Source: DASQFQ01 sp038327685
GTDB lineage: Bacteria > Actinomycetota > Thermoleophilia > Solirubrobacterales > Solirubrobacteraceae
NCBI GenBank assembly: GCA_038327685.1
Contig: JBBQLH010000002.1
Span: 21,141-85,140, forward strand
DNA length: 64,000 nucleotides
Reading direction: 5' to 3'
The translations under genes were made by a program, and so were the position numbers. The notes beneath the pieces were generated by a model. The model was not told the origin of the DNA. It saw nothing but the letters and a program-made list of their open reading frames with translations, and did not search any database. This document shows positions 15,587 to 23,933 of the stretch, piece after piece (the stretch's first letter is position 1; each line of letters begins with the position of its first letter).

Positions 15587-16269
15587 TGGTCATCGTCATC
15601 GTCGCCGACAACGGCTTCGCCGCCGAGGCGATCCGCCACAGCTTCCAAAACACGAGCGGGGTCCGTGTGGCCGGCTATGTGGACGGCCGGCATGCCTGCG
15701 GCACAGCGGTCGCCGGGGCACGGCCCGATGTCGTGATCGTCGATGAGATGACGTGGTCCGCATCCGCGCTCGCCCGCATCTCCGAGATCCGCGCTGCAGC
15801 GCCCTCCGCCAAGATCGTCGCCCTCAGCTCGCAGCCCGGCGCCGGCTTCGTCGAAGAGGCTGCTCGTGCCGGTGCTCACGCGGCGATCGCGAAGACCGTG
15901 CAGCCGGGCACGCTCGCTCTGCTGGTACGCGAGATCTGGGCTGGGAACGTTCATCACGCCTTTGCAGGCGTCCGCGCCTCGGCAGGTCTTGACGGGGAGC
16001 ACGGAACCGACGTGGAGCACGCGAGCCTCACGCCGCGTGAGCTGGAGATCCTCCGGCTCGTCGCCGCCGGTTCCTCGAACGGCCGCATCGCCGGCCAGCT
16101 CTGGATCACCGAGCAGACGGTCAAGTTCCACCTCTCGAACGTCTACCGCAAGCTCGGCGTCTCCAACCGCACGGAGGCGAGCCACTACGCCCATGTCCAT
16201 GAGCTCCTCGATCCCCGTACGGCGGACGCGATCCGCACGCGGCCGGGGTCGATCCGCACCGCGGCGTGA
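15586..16269 (+). CDS. NarL/LuxR-type response regulator
   Basis: A 227-residue protein. The receiver has VADN at 7-10, D53 in VVIVDEM and K103 in AAIAKT, so it retains the key phosphorylation residues except one of the acidic pair. The C-terminal LuxR helix-turn-helix runs from LTPRELEILRLVAAG to TVKFHLSNVYRKLGV. It is a paralogue of the single-domain protein at 14947. No kinase is adjacent; the one at 12520 is the nearest. An ECF sigma gene follows 43 bases downstream. Confidence 0.88.
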   Translation: MVIVIVADNGFAAEAIRHSFQNTSGVRVAGYVDGRHACGTAVAGARPDVVIVDEMTWSASALARISEIRAAAPSAKIVALSSQPGAGFVEEAARAGAHAAIAKTVQPGTLALLVREIWAGNVHHAFAGVRASAGLDGEHGTDVEHASLTPRELEILRLVAAGSSNGRIAGQLWITEQTVKFHLSNVYRKLGVSNRTEASHYAHVHELLDPRTADAIRTRPGSIRTAA

Positions 16270-16312
16270 GTCGCCAGATGAGAACCGAAAGCACACGGAA
16301 GGGCGGGAAAGC

Positions 16313-17059
16313 ATGAGGAACGAATCCAACGCCCGGGTCGATGTACTGAGAAGCACGCGCCCGGCACCGACACGGAAGGTCGACGCCAGGATGCCGCAGG
16401 AGAATCTGTACGGGCTCAATCACGCCGAGGACGGCTCCGCCGGCGTTCTATCGGGACGGTTCCGCCGCTCCACCAGCCTGGACGAGAGCGACGCGTGCCG
16501 CCGCCGCGTCGCGCTCGCAGTCGCGCGCGCCAAGCAGGGCGACCGCGAGGCGCTGCGCTACCTCTACATCCAGTACGCCGACAACGTCTACGGCTACGTT
16601 GCGAGCATCGTCAAGGACGAGCACGAGGCCGAGGACATCACGCAGCTCGTGTTCGCGAAGCTCATGACGGTCCTGCCGAAATACGAGCAGCGCAAGGTCC
16701 CGTTCACGTCCTGGCTCCTGCGCCTCGCCCACAACGCAGCGCTCGATCACCTCCGCCGCCGGGTGCCGATGCCGGTCGACGAGGTCCGCAGCCCCGAGGA
16801 GCGCGCCGATCGGGGCCCGTCGGACGACGTGCAGATCGTCGGCCAGGCGCTCGCGACGCTGCCCGAGGATCAGCGGACCGTTGTCGTCCTGCGCCATCTC
16901 GTGGGACTCACGCCAGGCGAGATCGCGGAGCGGCTCGGCCGCTCCGAGAACTCGATCCATGGTCTTCACCACCGCGGTCGCCGCGCGGTCCAACGGGAGC
17001 TCCGGCGTCTCGAGTGCGGCCCCGTGGTGGCCGGTGAGCAGGAGCGCCTGGCGGCCTGA
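16313..17059 (+). CDS. ECF-type RNA polymerase sigma factor
   Basis: A 248-residue sigma-70 family protein with region 2 (LRYLYIQYADNVYGYV, EAEDITQLVFAKL, FTSWLLRLAHNAALDHLRRR) and region 4 (LPEDQRTVVVLRHLVGL, GEIAERLGRSENSIH). The 65-residue N-terminal extension is not typical and has no clear domain. The ATG at 16313 follows GGGCGGGAAAG; an ATG at 16391 would remove 26 residues. No anti-sigma gene is next to it, so control may come through the response-regulator genes just upstream. Confidence 0.88.
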   Translation: MRNESNARVDVLRSTRPAPTRKVDARMPQENLYGLNHAEDGSAGVLSGRFRRSTSLDESDACRRRVALAVARAKQGDREALRYLYIQYADNVYGYVASIVKDEHEAEDITQLVFAKLMTVLPKYEQRKVPFTSWLLRLAHNAALDHLRRRVPMPVDEVRSPEERADRGPSDDVQIVGQALATLPEDQRTVVVLRHLVGLTPGEIAERLGRSENSIHGLHHRGRRAVQRELRRLECGPVVAGEQERLAA

Positions 17060-17112
17060 CGACGGGGAGTTACGGGATCGCAACCGACGACGGGGAGTTA
17101 CGGGATCGCAAC
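17058..17112. repeat. 27-bp perfect tandem duplication at a gene end
   Basis: Copies at 17058-17084 and 17086-17112 are identical and one base apart. The right copy contains the last codons (Val-Ala-Ile-Pro) and stop of the nucleotidyltransferase gene on the minus strand; the left copy repeats that ending downstream of the stop and begins in the sigma-gene stop codon. It looks like a recent slip duplication. Confidence 0.9.
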
Positions 17113-18099
17113 CTCCGCGCCCGCCCCAACCGAGAGCCGGATCGCCTGCGGGATGCGGAAGTCGCGCGTGACGCGCGCGTCGGGGCCGATGAGGCTTCCT
17201 TCGATGCGGGTACCTACAAAGCGCAGCTGGGCGCGGTCGAGGACGATGGAATGCTCGATCTCGACGCAGTCGATCTGGACGTCGGCTCCGATCGATGTGT
17301 ACGGCCCGATGTACGCATTCGTGATGCATGCCCGCGGCCCGATTGCCACCGGGCCGCGGATGACGCTGTCGTGAACCTCGGCGGACGGATCCAGCGCGAC
17401 TCGCCCCTGGATCTCGGAGCCGAAGACGCGCTCGCCGCGTTGGTCGCCGGCCATGACTTCCAGCATCCGTCTGTTTGTCGCCAGCAGCGCGTCGGTGCCG
17501 CCCCGGAGGGGCAGGCAGGCCTCGACATCCCGTTCCTGGATGCGCGCGCCGGTCGCTCGGAGCCGCGCGAGCGCGGCGCCGAGCGGAGCGGCCTGCCGAC
17601 GAAGATCCGGGTAGATGCCGGCACCGATGAGGTAGAAGTCGAGCGAGCGCGCGCGATCGGGCTCTGGTCGGGACCAGTGCCCTGCGTGCATCACGAGGGC
17701 ATCGAGCTCGTGGTCTGCGAACTGCTCGCGGAGCGTCGAGAGGTTCTCGTGAAGCAGGATGTCACCGTGCTGCAACAGCACCGGCGCCGACCCGATGAAG
17801 TCGGCCACTGCGGAGGACGACAGGATGCTCTCCGACGGCGACTCCTCGACATAGCGGACGTCGAGGTCCCAGGCCGAGCCGTCGCCGACGGCTTCACGGA
17901 TGCCGGCGTTCGACCGCCGGTCGCAGACGATCGCGGTCTCGCCGATGCCGGCTGCCGACAACGCCTCGAGGTTGTGGAAGAGCACCGGCTTATTCGCGAC
18001 CGGCGCGAGGTGCCGTGTGGATAGTCCCAAGCTGGGCCACGGCTCCGGGCCCCGGCGCTCCGTCGCCAGGACGACGGCCTTTGCGATGTTCATGGTCAC
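17098..18099 (-). CDS. Sugar nucleotidyltransferase homologue with degenerate nucleotide loop
   Basis: A 333-residue protein aligned in order with long-form glucose-1-phosphate thymidylyltransferases: an N-terminal Rossmann half ending LAPVANKPVLFHNLEAL, a LLQHGDILLHENL metal-site segment and a C-terminal left-handed β-helix (GPVAIGPRACITNAYIG, IGADVQID, IEHSIVLD). The usual glycine-rich loop (LAGGxGTRLRP) is replaced by VVLATERRGPEPWPSLGLST, with no GxGTR. It may have lost nucleotidyl transfer and kept a binding or regulatory role. It lies in the regulatory island, divergent from a response regulator, not in the sugar operon. Confidence 0.72.
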   Translation of the reverse strand: MTMNIAKAVVLATERRGPEPWPSLGLSTRHLAPVANKPVLFHNLEALSAAGIGETAIVCDRRSNAGIREAVGDGSAWDLDVRYVEESPSESILSSSAVADFIGSAPVLLQHGDILLHENLSTLREQFADHELDALVMHAGHWSRPEPDRARSLDFYLIGAGIYPDLRRQAAPLGAALARLRATGARIQERDVEACLPLRGGTDALLATNRRMLEVMAGDQRGERVFGSEIQGRVALDPSAEVHDSVIRGPVAIGPRACITNAYIGPYTSIGADVQIDCVEIEHSIVLDRAQLRFVGTRIEGSLIGPDARVTRDFRIPQAIRLSVGAGAEVAIP

Positions 18100-18242
18100 C
18101 TAACGGACGGGGGCCGCGTGCGCGTTCGCCGCGCCCGCCGTCCGGCGGTGGAAAAACGGCCCGGCGGCACGTTTCGCCGTGACCTGGGGCGCGATCGCCC
18201 GAAGTTCACGGCCCGCCGCTCCGTTGGTTGTGGGATCGATCG

Positions 18243-18998
18243 ATGAGCAGCGCACTCCCCAATTCCCTCCCGTCTCGCCGGCTCGTAGCGGCGCCGGCGC
18301 GCGACGTCGCCGTCGTCATGGCCGACTCCTCCTGCCGCGAGGCCGTCGGCTCGCTGCTCGCGGGCGCCGTCCGGCAGTGGGCGGGGACCATCGCCACGCG
18401 GGGCATCTGCGACCTCGCAGATGACTGCCCCGACGCGGTCGTGCTGGTGGCGGACTTCGCGGTGCCGGCCGGCATGGCCGCATTGCGCCGCATCCGCAGC
18501 GATGTCCCCGCCGCCCGCGTCGTCGTCGTCGCGCGCGACGACAGGAGCGCCACCGCGCGCCAGGCGCTCAACGCGGGCGCCGACGCCTTCGTGCGGGCGG
18601 ACGAGGTCGACCAGGCGCTCGCGCCTGCGCTCGATGCGGTCATGGCAGGGCTCGTCTGCGCTCCGCGCGCCGCGCGGCGCCTGATCGCAAAGCCGACGTT
18701 CTCCCATCGCGAGAAGGAAGTCCTCGAGCTGCTGGTGCCGGGGCTGACCAATCGGCAGATCGCGGCTCGACTGTACCTCGCGGAGAGCACCGTCAAGAGC
18801 CATCTCGCGTCGGCCTTCGCGAAGCTCGGCGTGCGGTCTCGCAGCGATGCCGTCGCGTTGCTGCTCGATCCGGCCGAGGGGCTGGCGACGACTGCACTGC
18901 CGCCGGGCGCAACCTCGCAGGGAAGCGCTCCGTCCGTTGTCGGTCTACGGAAGTCCGGTCGTCCCGGCGCCGTTGATCGACCAGGGTGCGAAACCTGA
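18243..18998 (+). CDS. NarL/LuxR-type regulator with degenerate receiver
   Basis: A 251-residue protein. The receiver-like half keeps one aspartate at the phosphoacceptor place (D71, VVLVADFAVP), but the acidic pair is only MADS and the lysine position is arginine (AFVRADE). The LuxR helix-turn-helix is intact (FSHREKEVLELLVPGL to TVKSHLASAFAKLGV). The C-terminal 40 residues are Gly/Pro/Ser rich and unstructured. It directly precedes the GNAT-ligase-decarboxylase genes with a 22-base gap and may control them. Confidence 0.82.
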   Translation: MSSALPNSLPSRRLVAAPARDVAVVMADSSCREAVGSLLAGAVRQWAGTIATRGICDLADDCPDAVVLVADFAVPAGMAALRRIRSDVPAARVVVVARDDRSATARQALNAGADAFVRADEVDQALAPALDAVMAGLVCAPRAARRLIAKPTFSHREKEVLELLVPGLTNRQIAARLYLAESTVKSHLASAFAKLGVRSRSDAVALLLDPAEGLATTALPPGATSQGSAPSVVGLRKSGRPGAVDRPGCET

Positions 18999-19020
18999 GC
19001 ACAGAGATCAAACGGTGGCG

Positions 19021-19887
19021 ATGAGCGTGGCCCAAGCGGTCCGGGTGGCCCCCATCACCGACGGCGACGTGCGCCGGTCGGCGGAGTTCCTGCATGCGCA
19101 GCTGAACACGCGCGTATCCGTCGATGACTGGTCGCGCGCGGTCGACGTGCCGTGGGCGGTCGAGAAGCCGAACGCCGGATTCATGCTGCTCGACGGCGAC
19201 GAGGTGGTCGGCGTTCAACTCGCGTTCTACTCGGAGCGCATCCTGAACGGCAGCCGCGAGCGCTTCTGCAACCTCGGCGCCTGGTGCGTGTTGCCGCGCT
19301 ATCGCTTCCACGGGCTGCGGCTGCTGCGGGCGGTGCTGCGCCAGGACGGCTACCACTTCACGGACCTGTCGCCGAGCGGGAACGTCGTCGGCGTCAACGA
19401 GAAGTTGAGCTTTCGCTTTCTCGACACGACGACCGCGCTCGTCCCCAACCTCCCTTGGCCGACCTTGCCCGGCCGCGGTCGCATCATCTCCGACCCCGAG
19501 CTGATCGAGCGCACGCTCACCGGTGCCGAACTCGATCTCTATAGGGACCACGCGGCCACGAGTGCTCGCCACGTGGTGCTGGCCCGTGGCGACGAGTGGT
19601 GCTACGTCATCTTCCGCCGCGACAGGCGCAAGGGGCTGCCGCTGTTCGCGAGCGTCCTCTATGTGAGCAACCCGGCCCTCTTCCGGGCGATGGCACCTCG
19701 CTTCGCGCGCCACCTGCTGATCCACCACCACGCCCTGGCCACGCTGGCAGAGGAGCGAATCGTCGCCTACCGGCCGCGGCCTTCGTACCGGCTCCGGTCA
19801 CCGCGGCGAAAGATGTTCCGCAGCCCCAGCCTTGCGCCCGCGCAGATCGACGATCTCTACAGCGAGCTGGTCTGCGTCTCGTGGTGA
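19021..19887 (+). CDS. GNAT-like acyltransferase
   Basis: A 288-residue protein starting MSVAQAVRVAPIT. The segment GFMLLDGDEVVGVQLAF, then LGAWCVLPRYRFHGLRLLRAVL, fits the GNAT β4-α3 acetyl-CoA binding region, although the RxxGxG loop is only partly conserved (YRFHGL). The second half is not typical and ends in a basic SYRLRSPRRKMFR stretch. It is 29 bases upstream of the acyl-CoA ligase. I infer that it transfers the acyl group made by the ligase/ACP/decarboxylase set to a sugar or peptide amine; that is not shown by the sequence. Confidence 0.65.
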   Translation: MSVAQAVRVAPITDGDVRRSAEFLHAQLNTRVSVDDWSRAVDVPWAVEKPNAGFMLLDGDEVVGVQLAFYSERILNGSRERFCNLGAWCVLPRYRFHGLRLLRAVLRQDGYHFTDLSPSGNVVGVNEKLSFRFLDTTTALVPNLPWPTLPGRGRIISDPELIERTLTGAELDLYRDHAATSARHVVLARGDEWCYVIFRRDRRKGLPLFASVLYVSNPALFRAMAPRFARHLLIHHHALATLAEERIVAYRPRPSYRLRSPRRKMFRSPSLAPAQIDDLYSELVCVSW

Positions 19888-19916
19888 GCCCCGAAGGATC
19901 AACTCAGGAGGTGGAC

Positions 19917-21488
19917 ATGGCAATGCGAACGCAGCTGCACCAGATCGTCGCCCAGATGGCGGCGAAGCGGCCCGACGCGCCGTCGCTGACGATCAAGGAC
20001 ACGACCCTGAGCTACAGCGAGCTCTGGGACGAGGCGCGCGCGTTCGCCGCCGGGTTGGCCCGCATCGGGCTCGGTCGCAGCGAGCGCGTTGCCATCTACC
20101 TCGACAAGCAGATCGAGACGGTGGCGTCCGTGTTCGGTACCTCGGCGGCCGGCGGCGCATTCGTCCCGGTCAACCCGCTGCTGCGCCCCCAGCAGGTCGG
20201 CTACATCCTCGACGACTGCAGCGTCCGAGTGCTCGTGACGTCGGCGGAGCGGCTCGAGACGCTCGGCGACGAGCTCGAGCGGTGCGCATCGATCGAGCAC
20301 GTGATCGTGGTGGCCGGAGGGCGCAAGCCCTCCGGGGAGCGGGTGTACGCCGTCCACTCGTGGGACGACTTCCTGGACACGGCCGACGCGCCCGAGCCCA
20401 ACCTGATCGACCTCGACATGGCGGCCATCTTCTACACGTCGGGCAGCACGGGGAAGCCCAAGGGCGTCGTCCTCTCCCACCGCAACCTGATCGTCGGCGG
20501 CGAGAGCGTCAGCCACTATCTGGGCAACCACGAGGACGATTGCATTCTCGCGGCCCTGCCGCTCAGCTTCGACGCCGGGTTCAGCCAGCTGACGACCGGG
20601 TTCACGGTCGGGGCCCACGTCGTGCTGGTCAACTACCTGCTGCCGCGTGAGGTGGTGGGGCTCTGCGCCGAGCACCGGGTCACCGGTCTCACGTGCGTGC
20701 CGCCGCTGTGGCTCCAGCTTGCCGACCAGACCTGGCCGGCGGAGGCAATGAGGAGCGTGCGCTACTTCGCCAACACGGGCGGTCGGATGCCGAAGTCGAC
20801 GCTCGACCGGCTGCGCGCGATCTTCCCGCGCGCGAGGCCCTTCCTCATGTACGGGCTCACCGAGGCGTTTCGCTCGACCTACCTCGACCCCGCCGAGGTG
20901 GACCGCCGGCCCGACTCGATCGGCAAGGCGATCCCGAACGCCGAGATCCTCGTGGTGCGCGAGGACGGCTCCCTCTGCGATCCGGACGAGCAGGGCGAGC
21001 TGGTCCACCGCGGAGCGCTCGTCGCGATGGGCTACTGGAACGATCCGGAGCGGACCGCCGAGCGGTTCAGGCCGGCGCCGAGCCGTGACGGCGCGATCTG
21101 CACCACCGAGACGGCGGTCTTCTCGGGCGACCTCGTCCGCCGTGACGAGGAAGGGTTCCTGTACTTCGTCGGGCGCAAGGACGAGATGATCAAGACCTCG
21201 GGCTACCGCGTGAGCCCGACCGAGATCGAGGAGGTCGCATACGGCACCGGACTCGTCGGCGACGCGGTCGCGCTCGGCGCGGACGACGAGCGTCTCGGAC
21301 AGCACATCGTGCTGGCCGTCAGCCCCGCCAACGGCCATGTCGACCCCGATGAGCTGCTGGCGGTCCTGCGCCGCCAGCTTCCGCGGTACATGGTGCCCAA
21401 GCACGTGGTGGTGCGGCCCTCCCTCCCACGTTCGCCGAACAACAAGTTCGACCGCAACCTCCTTCGGCAGGAGCTGGCGGAGCGATGA
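19917..21488 (+). CDS. AMP-forming acyl-CoA ligase, exosortase-A-associated type
   Basis: A 523-residue adenylate-forming enzyme with a good Shine-Dalgarno (AGGAGGT, 19906-19912). It carries the A3 P-loop FYTSGSTGKPKG, the A5 motif MYGLTEAFRST, the A7 region SGDLVRRDEEGFLYFVGRKDEM, and the A10 lysine in SPNNKFDR. The overall sequence and the following PLP decarboxylase match the ligase-decarboxylase pair described beside exosortase A in Gram-negative bacteria (TIGR03098/TIGR03099 families, by recognition). Its substrate is unknown; in the related butirosin pathway a ligase loads an amino acid onto an ACP. Confidence 0.85.
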   Translation: MAMRTQLHQIVAQMAAKRPDAPSLTIKDTTLSYSELWDEARAFAAGLARIGLGRSERVAIYLDKQIETVASVFGTSAAGGAFVPVNPLLRPQQVGYILDDCSVRVLVTSAERLETLGDELERCASIEHVIVVAGGRKPSGERVYAVHSWDDFLDTADAPEPNLIDLDMAAIFYTSGSTGKPKGVVLSHRNLIVGGESVSHYLGNHEDDCILAALPLSFDAGFSQLTTGFTVGAHVVLVNYLLPREVVGLCAEHRVTGLTCVPPLWLQLADQTWPAEAMRSVRYFANTGGRMPKSTLDRLRAIFPRARPFLMYGLTEAFRSTYLDPAEVDRRPDSIGKAIPNAEILVVREDGSLCDPDEQGELVHRGALVAMGYWNDPERTAERFRPAPSRDGAICTTETAVFSGDLVRRDEEGFLYFVGRKDEMIKTSGYRVSPTEIEEVAYGTGLVGDAVALGADDERLGQHIVLAVSPANGHVDPDELLAVLRRQLPRYMVPKHVVVRPSLPRSPNNKFDRNLLRQELAER

Positions 21489-22708
21489 CCGACGGACTCG
21501 CGACCGGGGTGGGGCCGGGCGTCTGCCGCGAAGTCGGCGGGGTGCCACTCGACCTTCTCGCCGAGCGTGTCGGATCGACACCGTTCTTCGCCTACGACAG
21601 GCACCGACTCACCGAACGGGTCGCGTCCCTGAGAGCCGCCCTGCCGGACGATGTCGAGCTCGGCTACGCGATCAAGGCGAACCCGATGCCGGCGGTGGTC
21701 CAGCATCTGAGCGGACTCGTCGACTCGTTCGACGTCGCCTCGGGCGGAGAGCTCAGGGTGGCGCTCGACACTCCGATGCCGGCCGAGCGGGTCAGCTTCG
21801 CCGGCCCCGGAAAGACGCCCGCCGAGCTGAGCCAGGCGATCGCCGCGGGTGCGACGATCGAGCTCGAGTCCGAGACCGAGGCGGCCCGGGTCGTGGAGGC
21901 CGGCGAGCGGCTCGGGGTCCGGCCGCGGGTCGCCGTCCGCGTCAATCCCGACTTCCGGGTCAAGGGCTCGGGGATGCGGATGGGCGGCGGACCCCAGCAG
22001 TTCGGAGTCGACGCTGAGCGGGTGCCCGCCCTGCTCGCAACCCTCGCGCGGGCCGACCTCGAGCTGCTCGGATTCCACATCTTCGCCGGCTCGCAGAACC
22101 TCAATGCGGAGATCCTCTGCGAGGCGCAGCGGGCGACCGTCGCCCTCGCCTTGCGCCTCGCCGAGGACTGCCCGGCGCCCGTCCGATACCTGAACATCGG
22201 CGGCGGTTTCGGGATCCCCTACTCCGACCGCGACTCGCCGCTCGATCTCGACGCGATCGGCGAGAACCTCGCAGGCCTGATGGCGGATGCGATCCGCCCC
22301 AACCTCCCGGCCGCCCGTGTGGTCGTCGAGCTCGGTCGCTACATCGTCGGCGAGTGCGGGGTCTACGTGACCCGGATCGTCGATCGCAAGGAGTCGCGCG
22401 GCAAGCTGTTCCTGGTCGTCGACGGTGGACTCCACCACCAGCTCGCCGCCTCGGGCAACCTCGGCCAGGTGATCCGCCGCAACTATCCGGTCGCGATCGC
22501 AGGCCGCGCTGCCGACGTGGACACGGAGCAGGTCACCGTCGTCGGCTGCCTGTGCACGCCGCTGGACCTGCTCGCCGACGACGTCGCCCTCCCGCGGGCT
22601 GAGATCGGGGACCTCGTCGTCATCTTCCAGGCGGGCGCGTACGGGCTCACCGCCAGCCCGACGGGCTTCCTCAGCCATCCCGCTCCGGTTGAGGTGCTGG
22701 TCTCATGA
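21485..22708 (+). CDS. PLP-dependent decarboxylase, LysA-like, exosortase-A-associated type
   Basis: A 407-residue fold-type III decarboxylase. The PLP lysine is in LGYAIKANPMP, the HIFAGSQNLN segment carries the histidine stacked on PLP, the glycine loop is YLNIGGGFGIPY, and the C-terminal CLCTPLDLLADD and FQAGAYGLT supply the active-site Cys and Tyr. The family acts on meso-diaminopimelate, ornithine or carrier-bound amino acids. Start ATG overlaps the ligase stop by 4 bases (ATGA), and the GT2 gene overlaps its own stop in the same way, so the three are translated together. Confidence 0.88.
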   Translation: MTDGLATGVGPGVCREVGGVPLDLLAERVGSTPFFAYDRHRLTERVASLRAALPDDVELGYAIKANPMPAVVQHLSGLVDSFDVASGGELRVALDTPMPAERVSFAGPGKTPAELSQAIAAGATIELESETEAARVVEAGERLGVRPRVAVRVNPDFRVKGSGMRMGGGPQQFGVDAERVPALLATLARADLELLGFHIFAGSQNLNAEILCEAQRATVALALRLAEDCPAPVRYLNIGGGFGIPYSDRDSPLDLDAIGENLAGLMADAIRPNLPAARVVVELGRYIVGECGVYVTRIVDRKESRGKLFLVVDGGLHHQLAASGNLGQVIRRNYPVAIAGRAADVDTEQVTVVGCLCTPLDLLADDVALPRAEIGDLVVIFQAGAYGLTASPTGFLSHPAPVEVLVS

Positions 22709-23871
22709 TGGTGGTGGTGGTTGGGTTGGCGGTGGTGGTCGGGCTTCCGGGGCTGGCGGCTGCGGCGCATCTGGGTGTGCTGGCGGCGGGCTCGGTCTTC
22801 TATCGCCAGCGCCGCTCGGGGGGCGAGGAGGAGATCGCGTTCCTCGTGCTCATCCCTGCCCACAACGAGGAGGTGGTCATCGGCCGCTGCCTCGAGGCCA
22901 TCCGCGCGGACCTGCGAGCGCGCGATGTGATGCTGGTCGTCGCCGATCGCTGCAGCGACGCGACAGCGGCGATCGCCCGCCGGTTCGGCGCCCGCGTACT
23001 CGAGCGCGACCCGGACCAGCCGCCCGGTCGCGCAGCCGCCCGCCAAGCCGGCCTGGAACACGCGCGCACGCTGGAATGGGACGCGGTGGTGATGCTCGAC
23101 GCCGACTCGGTGATCGCACCGGGATTCCTCGACGCCTGCCAACAGACCCTCGCCGCCGGCGCCGACGCCGTCCAAGCCCGCAGCGAGAGCACCCGCGGAC
23201 ACACGCTGGCCAGCGAGGCCTCCCTCGCCGCCTTCGCCCTGCAGGGCATCACCCTTCCCCGCGGCCGCGACCGCCTCGGACTCTCCGTGCGCCTCCGCGG
23301 CACCGGCATGGCGATCCGCCGGCCCCTCGCCCTCGCGCACCGCTTCCGCGCCCCCGCCTCCGAAGATCTCGTCTTCACCCTCGACCTGATCCTGGCCGGC
23401 ACCCGCTGCCGACACGTCGACAGCGCCCGCCTGCGCTCCGAGGGCGAAAACCGCTGGAGCACCTTCGGCAGCCAGAAAGTCCGCTACGAAGCCGGACGCA
23501 TGGCCGCCGCACGCGCCTACGTCCCACGCCTCCTCAAACGCGCAATCGAGCACCGCGACCCCGCCGCCCTCGAAGCCGCCTGGTTCCTCGCCACCCCCCC
23601 ATTCGCGCTCGCCACACTCAGCCTGCTCAGCGCACTCTCCCTCACCACCATCGCCCACGCCTGGACGCTCGCCGCGACCTTCGCCGCCGCGCTGCTCACC
23701 CTCACCCTCGTCATCCTCACCGGCCTCATCCAGGCCCGGGCCCGCCCCCGCACCTGGCTCGCACTGCTCGCCGCCCCCTGGTACCTCGCCTGGAAAACCA
23801 TCATCCAACTCCGCGCCCTCGCCAGCGTCCTCCGACGCGACGACTACTACCCACCCACCGCACGCGCCTAG
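22705..23871 (+). CDS. Membrane-bound family 2 glycosyltransferase
   Basis: A 388-residue protein: an N-terminal membrane helix (VVVVGLAVVVGLPGLAAAA), a GT-A catalytic domain with FLVLIPAHNEE and the metal motif MLDADS, then SEDLVFTLDL as the acceptor-site region and at least two C-terminal membrane segments (about 300-350). This is the architecture of processive or membrane GT2 enzymes with the active site in the cytoplasm. The ATG overlaps the decarboxylase stop. It is the last sugar enzyme of the rightward operon, before the β-helix protein. Confidence 0.85.
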   Translation: MMVVVVGLAVVVGLPGLAAAAHLGVLAAGSVFYRQRRSGGEEEIAFLVLIPAHNEEVVIGRCLEAIRADLRARDVMLVVADRCSDATAAIARRFGARVLERDPDQPPGRAAARQAGLEHARTLEWDAVVMLDADSVIAPGFLDACQQTLAAGADAVQARSESTRGHTLASEASLAAFALQGITLPRGRDRLGLSVRLRGTGMAIRRPLALAHRFRAPASEDLVFTLDLILAGTRCRHVDSARLRSEGENRWSTFGSQKVRYEAGRMAAARAYVPRLLKRAIEHRDPAALEAAWFLATPPFALATLSLLSALSLTTIAHAWTLAATFAAALLTLTLVILTGLIQARARPRTWLALLAAPWYLAWKTIIQLRALASVLRRDDYYPPTARA

Positions 23872-23933
23872 CGCGCCGCGGCCGGACTCGGGACACGGCT
23901 ATGTGGGCGCGACTACAGACAAGGAGGCGGCTG

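Noticed and set aside
19594..19916. Extending the ligase start upstream to a frame opening near 19596
   Set aside because: That stretch is antisense-like in composition and overlaps the GNAT gene; AGGAGGT fixes the start at 19917.
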